Part shown: positions 18,439-29,274 of the stretch, in pieces | Position numbering within the stretch: the first letter of the stretch is position 1 | Layout: each line of letters opens with the position of its first letter | From: Chara braunii | Taxonomy: Eukaryota; Streptophyta; Charophyceae; Charales; Characeae | DNA: 37,852 nucleotides | NCBI GenBank assembly: GCA_003427395.1 | Contig: BFEA01000581.1 | Span: 745,308-783,159 of the forward strand | Reading direction: 5' to 3' | The notes under the pieces: model-generated | Databases searched by the model: none | The model's input: the letters and a program-made list of their open reading frames with translations, nothing else | What the model was told of the DNA's origin: nothing | Translations under genes and position numbers: made by a program

Positions 18439-20190
18439 GAGGTACCCGCCTAGAAATCGGTACCGTCCACAATTGGCAAGATTCGTTCTTCTTCTTCTGC
18501 GCGTCGGCTACGTTGACTAAAATAATAGACAAAACTGAATTTCCTAACGCACCCCCTGCATACCCCAATTCGTTTTACCGTTATTGCGATCGCATGCTCA
18601 TCCGATGTCAACTCCTACATTCATGAAACACAAAAGCTCCTCCGCGTTTGGCATGGTGCACTTTTACGGTGCTTCATCGTTATTGTTAGGGGAACCCCTG
18701 CTCTGGCAACTTCGCATCCCAGCGGACTTTGGGGATCGCGCTCTGCCACAGCCATCGTTGCACCTGCCTCCACATATCCGCCTTCCTCTTTCTGCATTTT
18801 GTCTGCATAAGTTAATATTCCCAGCAGACGAGAAAACCTTATTGCCAAACCGCATCGGGGGTTTTGGGGGGGTTGGTGAGGGGTCCAAGAGGCGTGTTTG
18901 TTGATTTCGAACATAGCCTTGCAGTTATAAATGTTCGAGTTCGACAGTCAATCGATGCAGTCGCGGGAATCTCGACTCTGACGAGTGGCAACCCGGTGAA
19001 CATACAACCCGAACCTCCACCAGATCCGTCGGTGTGCCCGCCTACAAATCCGTGTCGTCCACATTAGGCAACATTCGTTTTTTTCTTCCCTCAACCGACT
19101 TCGTTGACTGTGAATGATGGAGAAAACGAAATTTGATAATGGTCCCCTCGTCACCCCCCTTGAAACCCTAATTCGTTTTGTCATTATTGCGAACTCATGC
19201 TCTTCCACTGTCATCTCGTGCGTTCATGAAACACAAAAACTCTTTTGCGTTTGGTATGGTGCACTTCTACAGTGCCTCGTTGATGCTGTTCAGGAAACCC
19301 CTGTTCTTGCAACTTCGGATCCCAGCGGACTTTGGGGATCGCACTTTGTCACAGCCTTCTATGCACCTGCCTGCACATCTGCGCTCTCCTCTTTCTGCAT
19401 TCCGTCTGCAGAAGTGAACATTGTCAGCAGACGACAAAACCTTATTGCCAAACCGCGTCGGGGTTTCAGGGGGGGTTGGTGAGGGGTCCAAGAGGGATGT
19501 TTTGTTTATTTCGACATATCCTTGCAGTGATAAACATTAAGTTCCACAGTCAATCAATGTAGCCACGGGAAACCCGTTTCTAATGAGTGGGGAACCGATG
19601 GACTTACGGCATCAACCACATCTCGATCCATCGGTATGCCCGCCTACAAATCCGGGTCATCCACATTAGGCAACATTAGTTCTCCTTCGTCTGCGCACCG
19701 ACTTCGTTGATTATGAATGATGGAACAAACGAAATTTGCTAATGAACCTCTTTTCATCCCCCTTAAAACCACATTTCGTTTTATCATTATTGTTGGCTCA
19801 TGCTCGTCCAATGTCGACTCCTACATTCATGAGACACAAAAGCTCCTCCGCGTTTGGCATGGTGCCCTTTTACGGTGCGTCATTGTTGCTATTAGGGGAA
19901 CCCCTATTCTCGCAACTTCGGATGTCGGCGGACTTTTGGGATCGCGTTCTGTCACAGCCTTCTATGCACCTGCTTGCAAATCTGCGTCTTCCTCTTTCCG
20001 CATTTCATCTGCAGAAGTTAACATTGCTAGGAGACAAGAAAACCTTATTGCCAAACCACATCGGACGTTTACGGGGGTTGGTGAGGGGTCCAAGAGGCAT
20101 GTTTCGTTTATTTCGAACATGGCCTAGCAGCGATGAACGTCTGAGTTAGAAACTCTATCAATGCAGTCGCGACAATCTTGACTACGAGCG
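18385..20190 (+). repeat. 603-bp tandem array, three units
   Basis: Marker TCATGAAACACAAAA (or GAGACACAAAA) lies at 18621, 19224 and 19827: spacings 603 and 603. Marker GGTTGGTGAGGGGTCC lies at 18871, 19474 and 20076: spacings 603 and 602. Each unit holds a palindrome-like CTTCGGATCCCAGCGGACTTT. Because 603 is divisible by three, the reading frame (HKSSSAFGMVHFYGAS..., LRIPADFGDR) repeats in all copies with few stops, and a second frame is also open. Start boundary about 18385, from the shared ACTTACGGC(C/A)TC and GATCCATCGG blocks. Confidence 0.88.
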
Positions 20191-20469
20191 CCAAGCTCTG
20201 TCAGATCATTCGTTCAAACCGCTTGCAAGCTTGCATCATCCACTGTTCACAAACATTTGCACTTGCGTTATTTGTGCCTGCATTTCCAACTATGATAGAT
20301 AGATTGAAAAAAATTGGACAGGCTTGTTGGACTGCACAAAAACAGCCCATACCCCACGCTGTGGTGTGCTAGTGGGCCACCAATGTCGATTTCTGCAGTT
20401 AACGGAGTCGTTGTCGATAAAGTCGGCACAAAAAAAGGTTTAAATGATATTCCCGCAGTAAAATCACTG

Positions 20470-20900
20470 CAGTCGAGGAAATCCTATTTCTGGCAAGTCG
20501 AATCCCGGCGCACTTTCAAAAGCACGCACTGTCGAATTGTTCATCGCATCTCTGGCAAGTATAGATCCCGACACACTTTTAGGATCGCACTATGTCAGAT
20601 CATTCGTTGCACCCACCTGCAGATCCGCGTCTTCCCCTTTTGGCATTGGACTGCAGAAATGAACACTGGCAACACATAAGCTCGTCTTGTTGAAAAACCG
20701 CATGGGGGGTTTATGGGGGTTGGTGAGGGGTCCAAGAGCCATGTTCTCTTTAGTTCTCCCATGCATAGTCTTGCAGTGGGAAAGGTGCAAGTCCTACAGT
20801 CCAATCGCTATAGTCGCGGAAAACCAGCTCTCACGAAATTTCAAAAAATCACATCGGGGATTTATAGGGGTTGTTGAGGGTTCGAAGAACCATGTTCTTT
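20470..20900 (+). repeat. Diverged and truncated copies of the 603-bp unit
   Basis: A 3'-half copy (GATCGCACTATGTCAGATC... to GGGGGTTGGTGAGGGGTCC at 20718) is followed by a short partial one with GGGGTTGTTGAGGGTTCG at 20869, 151 bp later. Palindromic repeat derivatives are seen near 20496 and 20555. Confidence 0.7.
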
Positions 20901-21359
20901 CAAGTTATACCATACAGAGTCTTGCAGTGAAAAACGTTTAAGTCCAATAATCCAATCACTGCAACTGCGGGTACCCGATCTCTCACGAATCCAGTCCCCA
21001 GAGAACATTGAGGGTCTGTCTCCGTCACATCTTCGGTTCGAACCTTCGTGCCGACCACTTCTGGAGCCGCATTCGAACTTGCACTGTGTGCGCAACAACC
21101 CCGTTTAACCCCCCTTGCACTGTGCGTGCAACACCCACTTTTTCGTCAATGTCAGATAGACAGAAAGGAAATAAACAGGCCTCTTCGACCCCGCAACAAC
21201 CTTTTTTCTCACCAGTGCGGTTCGGCGGTGCGCGAAACTCATGGGCTGCCATTGTCGACTACTCTGGCGGACGGAATTCTTGTTGTGGGAGTCGACACAA
21301 AAACGGTTTAGANGACCTCCCGCCAGTAAAATCAATGCAGTCGCAGGAATCCAATCTCT

Positions 21360-21700
21360 GACAAGTTCGGATCTCGACGCACTTTGAGGATCACACTATG
21401 TCAGATCCTTCATTGCACCCGGCTGCAAATCCACGCCTACCACATTCCGCAATTCAAGTGCAGACGTTGGAGATGCCAGTGCTCGCCTCATTGAAATGCC
21501 ACATCGGGGCTTTAGGGGGGTGGATGCGGGGTCCAAGAGGCACATTCTTCATATTATTGCCGCACATAGTCTTGCAGTGACAGAAGTTCAAGTTCGAAGG
21601 GATCCGGACTTCCAAGAAGGAGAATTCGCCCAACAGTCCCGCAGCTGCGCTGTTGGGGGATTCCCTATTCTCGCAAGTTCAGATCCAGTCGAACTTGAAA
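21360..21700 (+). repeat. Further diverged 603-unit copy and palindromic repeats
   Basis: GTTCGGATCTCGACGCACTTT (21365), CATCGGGGCTTTAGGGGGGTGG (about 21502-21523), GATCCGGACTTCC (21600) and GTTCAGATCCAGTCGAACTT (21676). A single ambiguous base lies upstream at 21313. Confidence 0.6.
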
Positions 21701-22468
21701 ATTTTCATTATACGCAGGAAAGGTCAACCGTCGGAAATACTAGTGCATGAATCAGGCTATGGAAACGGAATAAGTCTTGCAATTGCATTTCCATCAGGAA
21801 GTCCTGTAGTTGACCCCAACAACCTCTTCGGACAATTCGCCTTTCCAACAGTCCCGCACTGCATTCCCCGGAAAATGAAGTCTCTCTTATCGTGAGAGTT
21901 TTTGGGGTTATGTGTGGCATGTTGGAACTAGAAGCGAACTTTGATAGATGTTGTAGTGCTTATTTCTAAGAACAAGCTTACAACCAATGGTCGCAGTATG
22001 GACACTCCTCGCATCCTCTACGACTCTACGAGTCTACGAGAACGGACAGTCCGATTTAGTGATTGCCGGTCAAATTGATGAGGGTGACAAGTGGCGTGAG
22101 GTGTGTGTGATGCCATTGGTAAGTCATTCGTTGATGTTGGTACGTTTGTAAGGATGAAATATATTTTCATGTTGTCTAACGTGGCGACGAATGGAGAGCC
22201 AGAAACCCTAGCTTTCGGGTCATCAATGAATGAGTCGAGGCTCAGGTAAGCATAAGCAATGAGTCGAGGCTTGTACGGGTTTGGTTCCCATGAGACGTGA
22301 GGGACGCTCGTAAATGTTTTTCTAAATGGTAGCGTTTTTCAAAAGTTTAGATCATGGTTGCTTGTAGCATTACACCTACTAAAATCTTAAGTTTACAAAC
22401 TTTTCGCTACTATGCATGCAGTTTTATGTTTTCAAATGAAGTTCATACTACATTTTCTCATGATTAAC
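21701..22468. other. No gene seen
   Basis: Unique sequence. GAGTCGAGGCT is repeated at about 22232 and 22262. No domain or RNA recognised. Confidence 0.5.
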
Positions 22469-23298
22469 ACAATTTGAACCTCTTCGTGAGATTTCCTCAA
22501 TTCTGTAAATAAGTTTTGATGTCGGACTGGACAATGGCAATTCAAGCATTCAAGTTGGGGTTCAGTTCTTTTATCTTTTATTAACTTTTTGAATTCAATA
22601 AGTTAAATTGTCACGTGCGGTTTAGGGGGTAGGAAAACACAACTAACTCCCGACCCCTATCTATGATAAGTATTGGAGTTTTTGAATTCTTTGTATGGGT
22701 TGAAGATGAGTCCCCCTCCTAGCAACATGAAAATTCAATCACTTCGCTATATGTTGGAAATGGCTTAGAGTTGGAAGTTTCAAATTCATTGGGTGAATCC
22801 GCAGGCTCGTTATAGTTTTATCGGAGAAAAACCTCTGAGAATAAAAGTGAAGCAACTTTTTTTTTGCCGTCTCTTAGGGTTGCGCAAATAGCATGGCAAG
22901 TGTCTTAGCGTAAGCTGGCAAGAAAGTTCAAGATATAGTCCATACCAAATACAATATTAAATTATCTTCATGCTTACGATGAGTTTATCGAAGTGCAATG
23001 GAATCCATACTCAAACCATCTCGTTCACAGTGTGTTTGCCTTGACTCTTCAATTGAGTTTCAATTTATGTCTGTTACAATGTTATGTAAAATACGTTCGA
23101 CTCAATCTTCATACAAAATTGATCGATCTGCGATGAAATCCAGAGTTGAACTTCAACATTCTCGTTCAGTGTCTCATTGCGTTGATTGTTTGCTCGAGTT
23201 TCAATTTATGACAAGCTATGTCAGTTACGTCTTTTGAGTTACAAAATTTATCAAAGTGTGATGAAATTCATACTTAAACCATCATGTTATTGCCTCAA
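22469..23298 (+). repeat. ~830-bp repeat unit 1, with nested ~130-bp subunits
   Basis: Starts at TTGAACCTCTTCGTGAGATT, TCCTCAA and contains GATGTCGGACTGGACAATGG. Subunits with GATG(A/G)AATCC, CATACT, CATCTCGTTCA and GAGTTTCAATTTATG begin near 22993, 23125 and 23253. About 355 bp (22603-22957) is absent from unit 2. Confidence 0.75.
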
Positions 23299-23765
23299 TT
23301 CAAACCTCTTAATGCGATTGCCCCAACTCTGTACATAGTTTTGATGTCGGCCCGGACAATGGCAATGCAAACATTCAAGTTGGGGTTCAGTTCTTTCAGC
23401 TTTGATTAATTTTTTAAATCAATTAAGTTGAATATTAAATTGTCTTCATGATTGGGATGTTTATCTAAGTGCGACGGAATCCGTACTTAAACCATCTCGT
23501 TCAATGTGTGATTGCTCGATTGAGTTTCACTTTACGCATGCCACAATGCCATGTAAAATACGTCGGACTCAATGCTCACACAAAATTGATGGAAGTACGA
23601 TGAAGTCCGGAGTTCAACCTTCTCATTCAGTATCTCATTTCATTGACTATTCACTTGAGTTCCAATTTATGATAATATCATATCAGTTATATCTTTTAAG
23701 TTACAATATTTATCCAAGTGTGATGGATTCTCGGTCAGTGTGTGATTGTCTTGAATCTTCACTTC
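23299..23765 (+). repeat. Repeat unit 2, shorter
   Basis: Starts TCAAACCTCTTAATGCGATT; the GATGTCGGCCCGGACAATGG marker is 827-830 bp from that of unit 1. It joins AAGTTGAATATTAAATTGTC directly where unit 1 has 355 extra bp. Subunits near 23468, 23597 and 23716. Confidence 0.75.
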
Positions 23766-24186
23766 AGTTCCGATTTATAACTTGTCAATTGCATTTTTGG
23801 GTTCACTACTCATATCCTACGTTTCATTCACGTCTAAAATATAGTGATTTCAACCTGAAATTAATGGCAAGTGAGTACCAATTTAAAATATAATGCCCTG
23901 TTTTAACGAATAACATGTTTCTCTCTCTCTTTCTCTCTCTCATGATGCGATTTCGAGAAAACACATTGGTCAAATGAAATGTTATGGGTGACACCAGGTG
24001 TTGTGTGGGAATTTAAAAAGAGGGTTAGATGGAACAGTAGGCAGTGCAAATCTCCCCTGGTGATGGTTGTGCCGGCAACACACCCGAAACATGTAGAGAG
24101 CATTTGCCATTTTCTTCGGTGTCTTTTGATTTACTTTAACGAAGCACCTTTTGCGCTACTACTGTGTCACTTCTTTTATCCTCCTC

Positions 24187-24292
<106 letters not shown>

Positions 24293-24309
24293 TCTGTCTG
24301 TCTATCTCT

Positions 24310-24764
24310 GGGGCTCGTTCAACACTCCTCGGGCGCGTAAAGTCCCCGAGGAGTTCGTTCTACCTATCCTCGGGGATGCAGTCGGAAAGAAAAAAGTGAA
24401 AACACTCTGAAGGAAATTCCTTGGGCTCTGAGGATTCCCCAACCATTTCTTCCTTTTGCCCAAGGGACCTCATGAGGTCCTTTGGGCAATAGGAATCCGC
24501 GTTTTATGGAGAGGAGCGGGCACATGGGTAGAGAGACGTTACAACCGAGAATGTGGATCGTGGCGGCACCCTATTGGCTGAAGGCCTTAAACACATTTGA
24601 TTTTTTTCTTTTCTTTTCTTTTTTCTTGTCTGACATCATTCGAAGGAAATGTCCTTGGACGACGTTCCCAAGGACAGTGGAACAATGGCGGGAATTTCCT
24701 TGAAAACCCCCAAGGAAACTTCCCTCGGCCCCGAGGACGCCCCAAGGAGTGTCGAACAAGCCCC
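24310..24764. mobile_element. 455-bp TIR element (PIF/Harbinger-like MITE candidate)
   Basis: The left end reads GGGGCTCGTTCAACACTCCT, CGGG. The reverse complement of the right end reads GGGGCTTGTTCGACACTCCT, TGGG. It is flanked on both sides by TCT (24307-24309 and 24765-24767). The position inside R1 gives an empty-site comparison with copy 1, although the CT-rich flank makes the TCT duplication ambiguous. Subterminal CAAGGAAAT/CCAAGGAAACTTCCC motifs recur. No transposase. Related to the end at 31013. Confidence 0.78.
24456..24489. repeat. 34-bp near-perfect palindrome inside the TIR element
   Basis: TTGCCCAAGGGACCTCA and TGAGGTCCTTTGGGCAA pair with a single mismatch and no loop. Confidence 0.92.
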
Positions 24765-24882
24765 TCTGTCTCTGTCTCTGTCTCTGGTGTGCTCTTCTGG
24801 ATCTGGTGATGCCAACAGCCTATGGAGTCAGGAGTTGGGTGTAACGTGCCTACTGGCCTTTTCAACTCTTTCTTGTACTCCC

Positions 24883-25740
24883 ACCAGCTAGAAAGAAGAG
24901 AAAGGGAACCCATGCCCGTTCATTTTTTTTCCTATCTCCCAGCCCTTTGGAGGCTCGTAAGAAAACAACCTGAGCTCGTGCGTAGTGGAGTTCAACAAAT
25001 TAAAAAAGAAAAAAAAAAAACCGAATCTATTATACAGTCCTCATGCTGCCCAGTTGTCTTTACCCTTCATGGGGTCTCACTCCACTACCGTAACTCACCA
25101 GATGTGCAAAATGAGAATGAATCTTCCCCTAGACCATGGGAAGATACACCGCATACTTTTTATATTTTAAACCACCAGTACCTCACCCAGCAGAAAAAAA
25201 AAACAAGTCATGGGAGGTCGTCCCAATGAATGCCCGGTCGTTACAATTTGGGGGCTACAGTCCAAAGGGGAAAAAAAAAGAAAAATGAAAAACAAAATTT
25301 TCGCACTTCAATTATGACAGGCAGAGGTCGTCCCAGAAGGCCGTTCACTGGGTAGTTCTTTCGAGAGAGTGGATCTTTCCTGAAATAACATTTAGATTCA
25401 TTTGCTGTTTTTTTTTTTTTTCCTTCTTTTCAAAAGCTATATTTTTCTCTCAATTTCACCTCACACTACCTACCAACCACTACTAGTAATTGTAGGCATA
25501 CGGGGAACCCCGTAGCAGCCAGAACCGTGTTCACGAGACAACATGAGGGGGCTGATCCCTACCTGCGGGTGGGCGATACCAGCTAAGGGACGGCCGGTCG
25601 CATCAGGGACCATGCATGCCAACAGGACCAATCCCTGTGCCTCCCCTCAGGTGGTGGTCCCCCCCCCCCCTTACGAACATCAGCAGACTCTGCTCATTCC
25701 GCTGCCAACTTGGCAACACATATTCCTTGAAATGCTGAAC
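24883..25740. other. No gene seen
   Basis: Includes the duplicated phrase GAGGTCGTCCCA (25212 and 25326), poly-A and poly-T runs, a 12-C run (about 25659-25670) and CCTAGACCATGGGAAGATAC (about 25130), which recurs in hairpin form at 30927. Confidence 0.5.
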
Positions 25741-25741
25741 T

Positions 25742-25838
25742 GGTCCTTCACGACATGCGTTAAAATTTGAACGCTACAGAGAAGATAAGCATGGCCCCTA
25801 CACAAGGATGAAATGTTGAACCGTGTTCGTTGAGGTCC
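25742..25838 (+). ncRNA. U6 spliceosomal snRNA-like sequence (probable pseudogene)
   Basis: GTCCTTCACGACAT, then TTAAAATTTGAACGCTACAG, AGAAGATAAGCATGGCCCCT, ACACAAGGATGAAATG and a divergent 3' end TGAACCGTGTTCGTTGAGGTCC. This follows plant U6 throughout: 5' stem-loop GTCC-TTC, the ACAGAGA box that pairs with the 5' splice site, the AGC triad, and the CCCCTxCxCAAGGATGA catalytic stem region. Differences include GATAAGC for GATTAGC and several changes in the U4-pairing stem. No T-run terminator follows (TACTTACACTGG) and no plant-type USE (RTCCCACATCG) is evident; a weak CATATTCC lies about 25 nt upstream. This fits a decayed or retrocopied U6 better than a functional gene. Confidence 0.82.
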
Positions 25839-26048
25839 TACTTACACTGGCACTTGGAAGCAATGTATGCATACGGGTTTCAGGGCCAAAGGGGAGTTCC
25901 GTTCTTTTTTCCCCCCTTTTAGTTGGTAGATTCTGACAACAACAACGTGGCGTTATTTTTTCTGTCTTCTTTTCGTTTATGGATTTTGACACTAGAGCCA
26001 CAGCACTGATACGTCAGCACAGAGTGCATGCTCATACTCGCACTTCGG

Positions 26049-26195
26049 AGAATGTATCAAACTACATACGCGACACTAAGGACGTTACCGGGCTTTTTTT
26101 TTTTTTTTTTTTTTTTTCCCAANNNNNNNNNNTATCAAACTACATTCGCAACCCTAGAGACGTTACCGTTTTTTTTTTTTTTTTTTTTTTTTTTT
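26049..26195. repeat. Tandem ~45-bp duplication ending in poly-T, split by a 10-N gap
   Basis: TATCAAACTACATACGCGAC, ACTAAGGACGTTACC and TATCAAACTACATTCGCAAC, CCTAGAGACGTTACC are each followed by more than 20 T. They differ at several sites, so they are not one sequence assembled twice without error. The N run is 26123-26132. Confidence 0.85.
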
Positions 26196-26455
26196 GGCTG
26201 CTGGTCCCCCCAGCTTCGGCCCGTCCTCCTACTGGTACTGGCAGGCTCAGCAAACCGGTCGCTAGAGGGTACGAAAAAAAAAATAGCTCTAGGCAGTGGA
26301 GGGAGGCCATGGTCTGAAGAAGACGGACAAGTTTCCTTACTGGCAGCCTGCAATGTCAAGGGGAAGGCCTCTAACCAAAGCAAGGAAAGAAAAGAATTGG
26401 AAGGGAAACACACGCAGCCCCGAGGGAAAGGAGGAGGCTCCCAAATACAAACTCC

Positions 26456-26481
26456 TTTTTTTTTTTTTTTTTTTTTTTTTT
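26456..26481. repeat. Poly-T tract (poly-A on the minus strand)
   Basis: About 26 T. It could be the poly-A tail of a minus-strand retroelement lying between here and 27364, but no diagnostic sequence links them. Confidence 0.5.
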
Positions 26482-26496
26482 GCTTGATAGATGACT

Positions 26497-26560
26497 CCGT
26501 TCCATTGGTGGGGAGCTGAACCTGCTGGAAAACGGGTCCAGCGTCCCTTTACATCATAAT
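26497..26560. repeat. Dispersed short repeat R3, copy 1
   Basis: CCATTGGTGGGGAGCTGAAC, CTGCTGGAAAACGGGTCCAG, CGTCCCTT. Related copies lie at 26588-26615 (partial), 28945-28980, 36564-36588 (partial) and 37013-37063. Confidence 0.7.
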
Positions 26561-26615
26561 CACTTGAAATGACAAGGAACAACTCATGCTAGGAACCGGA
26601 CCCAGCGTCCCTTCC

Positions 26616-27363
26616 GAAAAGTTGTGAGTCCAGAAATTGAAAAGATAAGAGATAAGAGGATTTGGCTTCTGCGCCTCTTCACCCTGAACGGGTGCCAGAT
26701 ATGCGTGTCCACCCAGCACATCCAACCTTAAAAGTCTCTCTATGCTGGGAACCAGGCCCAGTATCCTCTCGCTGCCTTATCCAAGCTGACTCCAGATATG
26801 CAAATAATCAAACTCATCAAGTCTGGGAACCAGCAACTAAATAACTCCAATCCAAACCATGAAACAGGAACTAAAGCCAGCTTAGAAGGGGGGAAGGGTC
26901 GAAAAAAAAAACTAGAGGGCTGAGAGGAATAGAAGAATCAATTAGAACCAAAAATATACATTTCATTTTCTTAAATTAATGAAACTTAGGAGATTTTTCT
27001 CATGGGACAATTCAAAGAGATTCCCTTCTATAACCAATGTTGGTCCAGTCATTGAAATGTAGTTGCTACTTCTTTTGAGTCTCGTCATGTGCATTTTCCC
27101 CCCCTCCAAACTCTTTAACCTGTCCTATTTTACCACCTTGATCCCCTCCAAGCCAATTTTTGTTGAAAGTTTTTATTTGATGTTTAATTTTCTTTTCAGA
27201 TGATAACAATCTAAGCTTTTCCTTCAGTGAAGCCCATCTAGAGATAATCTCTACTTGGACTTGTTGTTTAATAGATCTGTAAACCTAGGTCCATCAAGCC
27301 TGGTGTTTTCCCTTTCAAAGGTACACATGCGAGTCCATATAGCCTACATAACAGCTCTTCTTC
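26616..27363. other. No gene seen
   Basis: Contains CTGGGAACCAG(GCCCAG) repeats near 26746 and 26820 and AT-rich sequence. It may include the 3' untranslated part of the LINE read on the minus strand. Confidence 0.45.
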
Positions 27364-28990
27364 CTATCGTGAATAAGTTAGTAGTGAAGTTATCCTCACA
27401 GTGAGGAATCCAGGTTTCCAGGAGAAGAGCTTTCCAATTCCATGGCAAAGGCAGAGATGTTTCAACATGGTTCCAAATCCTGTCCCACCATCGCCAGACC
27501 CAAACTGATCCTGGCATTGTAGGAATATGTGCTCAATGGTTTCCGGTATTAGTTTAGATGGAAAGGTAAATCTGCAGAATTTGCACCAAGGAGAGGCTAA
27601 GCCTCTTTGTTCCAGTGTTGTTCTATCGATGATCCAATCGTTAGTTGGCAAGCAACGGTGAGAGATCTGCCATTGTAAGGATGTCACATTAGCTGGTTTT
27701 GTCTTGACCGTTTGAAACCATTTAATTGGTCTCAGTTCCTCTCTACTTATTTTCAGGTGCCTCATCCAACGTTCCTCAACTTTGTCCTTGATGTTTATCC
27801 TAGGGCGTAGCATCCTACAGGTGGATTTAACCGTTACTGTGTGAAGAGACCTCATGAGAGAGCGACCATGGTAGACCGTGTACGACCAGACCCAAGTAAG
27901 TGGATCTATAGGGAGATGGGAAATGGGGGTGTCGGGCTTATATGCTAACAATTTGTCCTTGATCAATAAGACCCTAATTCTGAATAATCTGTCCTTTTGA
28001 ATTAGGACCCTATACTGATGAGGAATAGTTCTGAGGAAACCATCTATACCCAAATCGTGTATTATCACTTTGACATCTCCGTTGAGATGTACTTCATTGA
28101 TCTTCCCTCCCTTACCTGGCTGGTCGTGTATGGAGACCCAATCATTCGGGATGAGGGTAGGGCCCTTTCTCAAGATCCTGATCCAATCTAAGGGAATAAC
28201 CTCAATTATCGTTTCCAATGCTTCTTTTGGTGACAATATCTTAACTTGCCATTGAGATTAGGGAGGTTTATCCAATCATTTGTATCTTTATCCCAAATGT
28301 CTTTTATACGAATGACCCCTCGTCTAATCCAGCCTCTCCAGGGAGAGTCTGTACAGTTAAGGGTGCAACCATTAGAGTCTCTAATTAGAATATTGTTGAA
28401 TAATGGTTGCTGACAAACTTCTTCCCAGCTCTCAGGTACTACTTTATCTAGGATAGGTAATTTCCTCAAAGTTTTGAGCAATTCAATCCAAAAGGGATCC
28501 TTAGATAAGTCTCTTTTAGCCGCTTGTCGTTCAGATGGTTCAGGGCATGGAGAGTCTTATGATGATGCCCTTCGAAGGGGCCAAGCTCGATTCTCCAACC
28601 ACATTAGTGAGTCAATCTTTTCTAGGGTAGGAGGAGTCAGGCGTCTGATCTGTTCACTAGCTAGAAGACTCCACGGAGTTTGGGCATTGAGAAAAAGACG
28701 TTTAATCCATTGGATTGAGAGGGCCTTCGCTTGAGTGGTAGGGTCAATTATACCCAAACCACCTTTGGATTTAGGTTGAATTATTGATTGTCATGCCACT
28801 CTACTAAGAACGTTCTTGGACTCATAATTACCTCGCCAAAGGAAAGCCACTAATTGCTTCTGCAGGATTACGAACTCCGATGGCCATATGCCCAACAATC
28901 ATTGAACTAGAAAGCTGTATCCAAGGGACTCTTAACCCATTTTCCAGCAAGTGCTACTCCCCACCAATAGATGGAGTCTTCCCGGAGGTG
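27364..28990 (-). pseudogene. 5'-truncated non-LTR retrotransposon (LINE) ORF2 C-terminal region
   Basis: On the minus strand, from about 28865 downwards: LQKQLVAFLWRGNYESK, NVLSRVA, stop (TGA 28791-28793, where Trp is expected), then PKSKGGLGIIDPTTQAKALS. FLWxG and PKxxGGLGixD are the standard block after the RT palm in plant LINEs. A stop (TAA, 28557) and a frameshift near 28240 follow. The long ORF 28236-27364 reads SLQWQISHRCLPTNDW, then CKFC and ETIEHIFLQCQ. This is the zf-RVT arrangement (W-x-I-x-H-x-x-LPT, CxxC, ExxxHxFxxC) found after LINE RTs. The RT palm itself is missing, typical of 5' truncation. The 5' limit, about 28990, is inferred. The minus strand is inactive but one segment of 290 codons is still open. 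Confidence 0.82.
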
Positions 28991-29049
28991 CTAGAGGTGT
29001 CTGCTCATATCAGCATTCCTAGCATCCGCTCGGGTTGTGTTTTTTTAGG

Positions 29050-29051
29050 TG

Positions 29052-29079
<28 letters not shown>
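29050..29079 (+). repeat. Poly-A tract
   Basis: About 29 A between the LINE fragment and the first symmetrical-arm TIR element. Confidence 0.95.
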
Positions 29080-29082
<3 letters not shown>

Positions 29083-29106
29083 GAAAATGGCATCCCCTTA
29101 TCTTCT

Positions 29107-29274
29107 GGGCCGTGGTCCCACTAGCAAAGAGGATCGGATCGAATGCCTAAATCTCGATAAGTTTATGGAGAGGTGCAGGAAATCGAGATTGAACTGCTTT
29201 TCTGCATTTCGGATTAAAACACATTCAGATTCAGGAGCTCGATCGTATCCTTTTTGCTAGTGGGACCTCGGCCC
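29107..29274. mobile_element. Short TIR/foldback element, family T, copy 1
   Basis: Left arm: GGGCCGTGGTCCCACTAGC, the 20-mer AAAGAGGATCGGATCGAATG, then CCTAAATCT. Right arm (reverse complement): GGGCCGAGGTCCCACTAGC, AAAAAGGATACGATCGAGCT, CCTGAATCTGAATGTGTTT. The centre contains GTGCAGGAAATCGAGATTGA. 168 bp, no ORF and no clear target-site duplication. Confidence 0.85.

Noticed and set aside
18584-18904. Possible protein gene reading HKSSSAFGMVHFYGAS
   Set aside because: Present in each 603-bp repeat unit with stops in some copies and a competing open frame; treated as repeat sequence.
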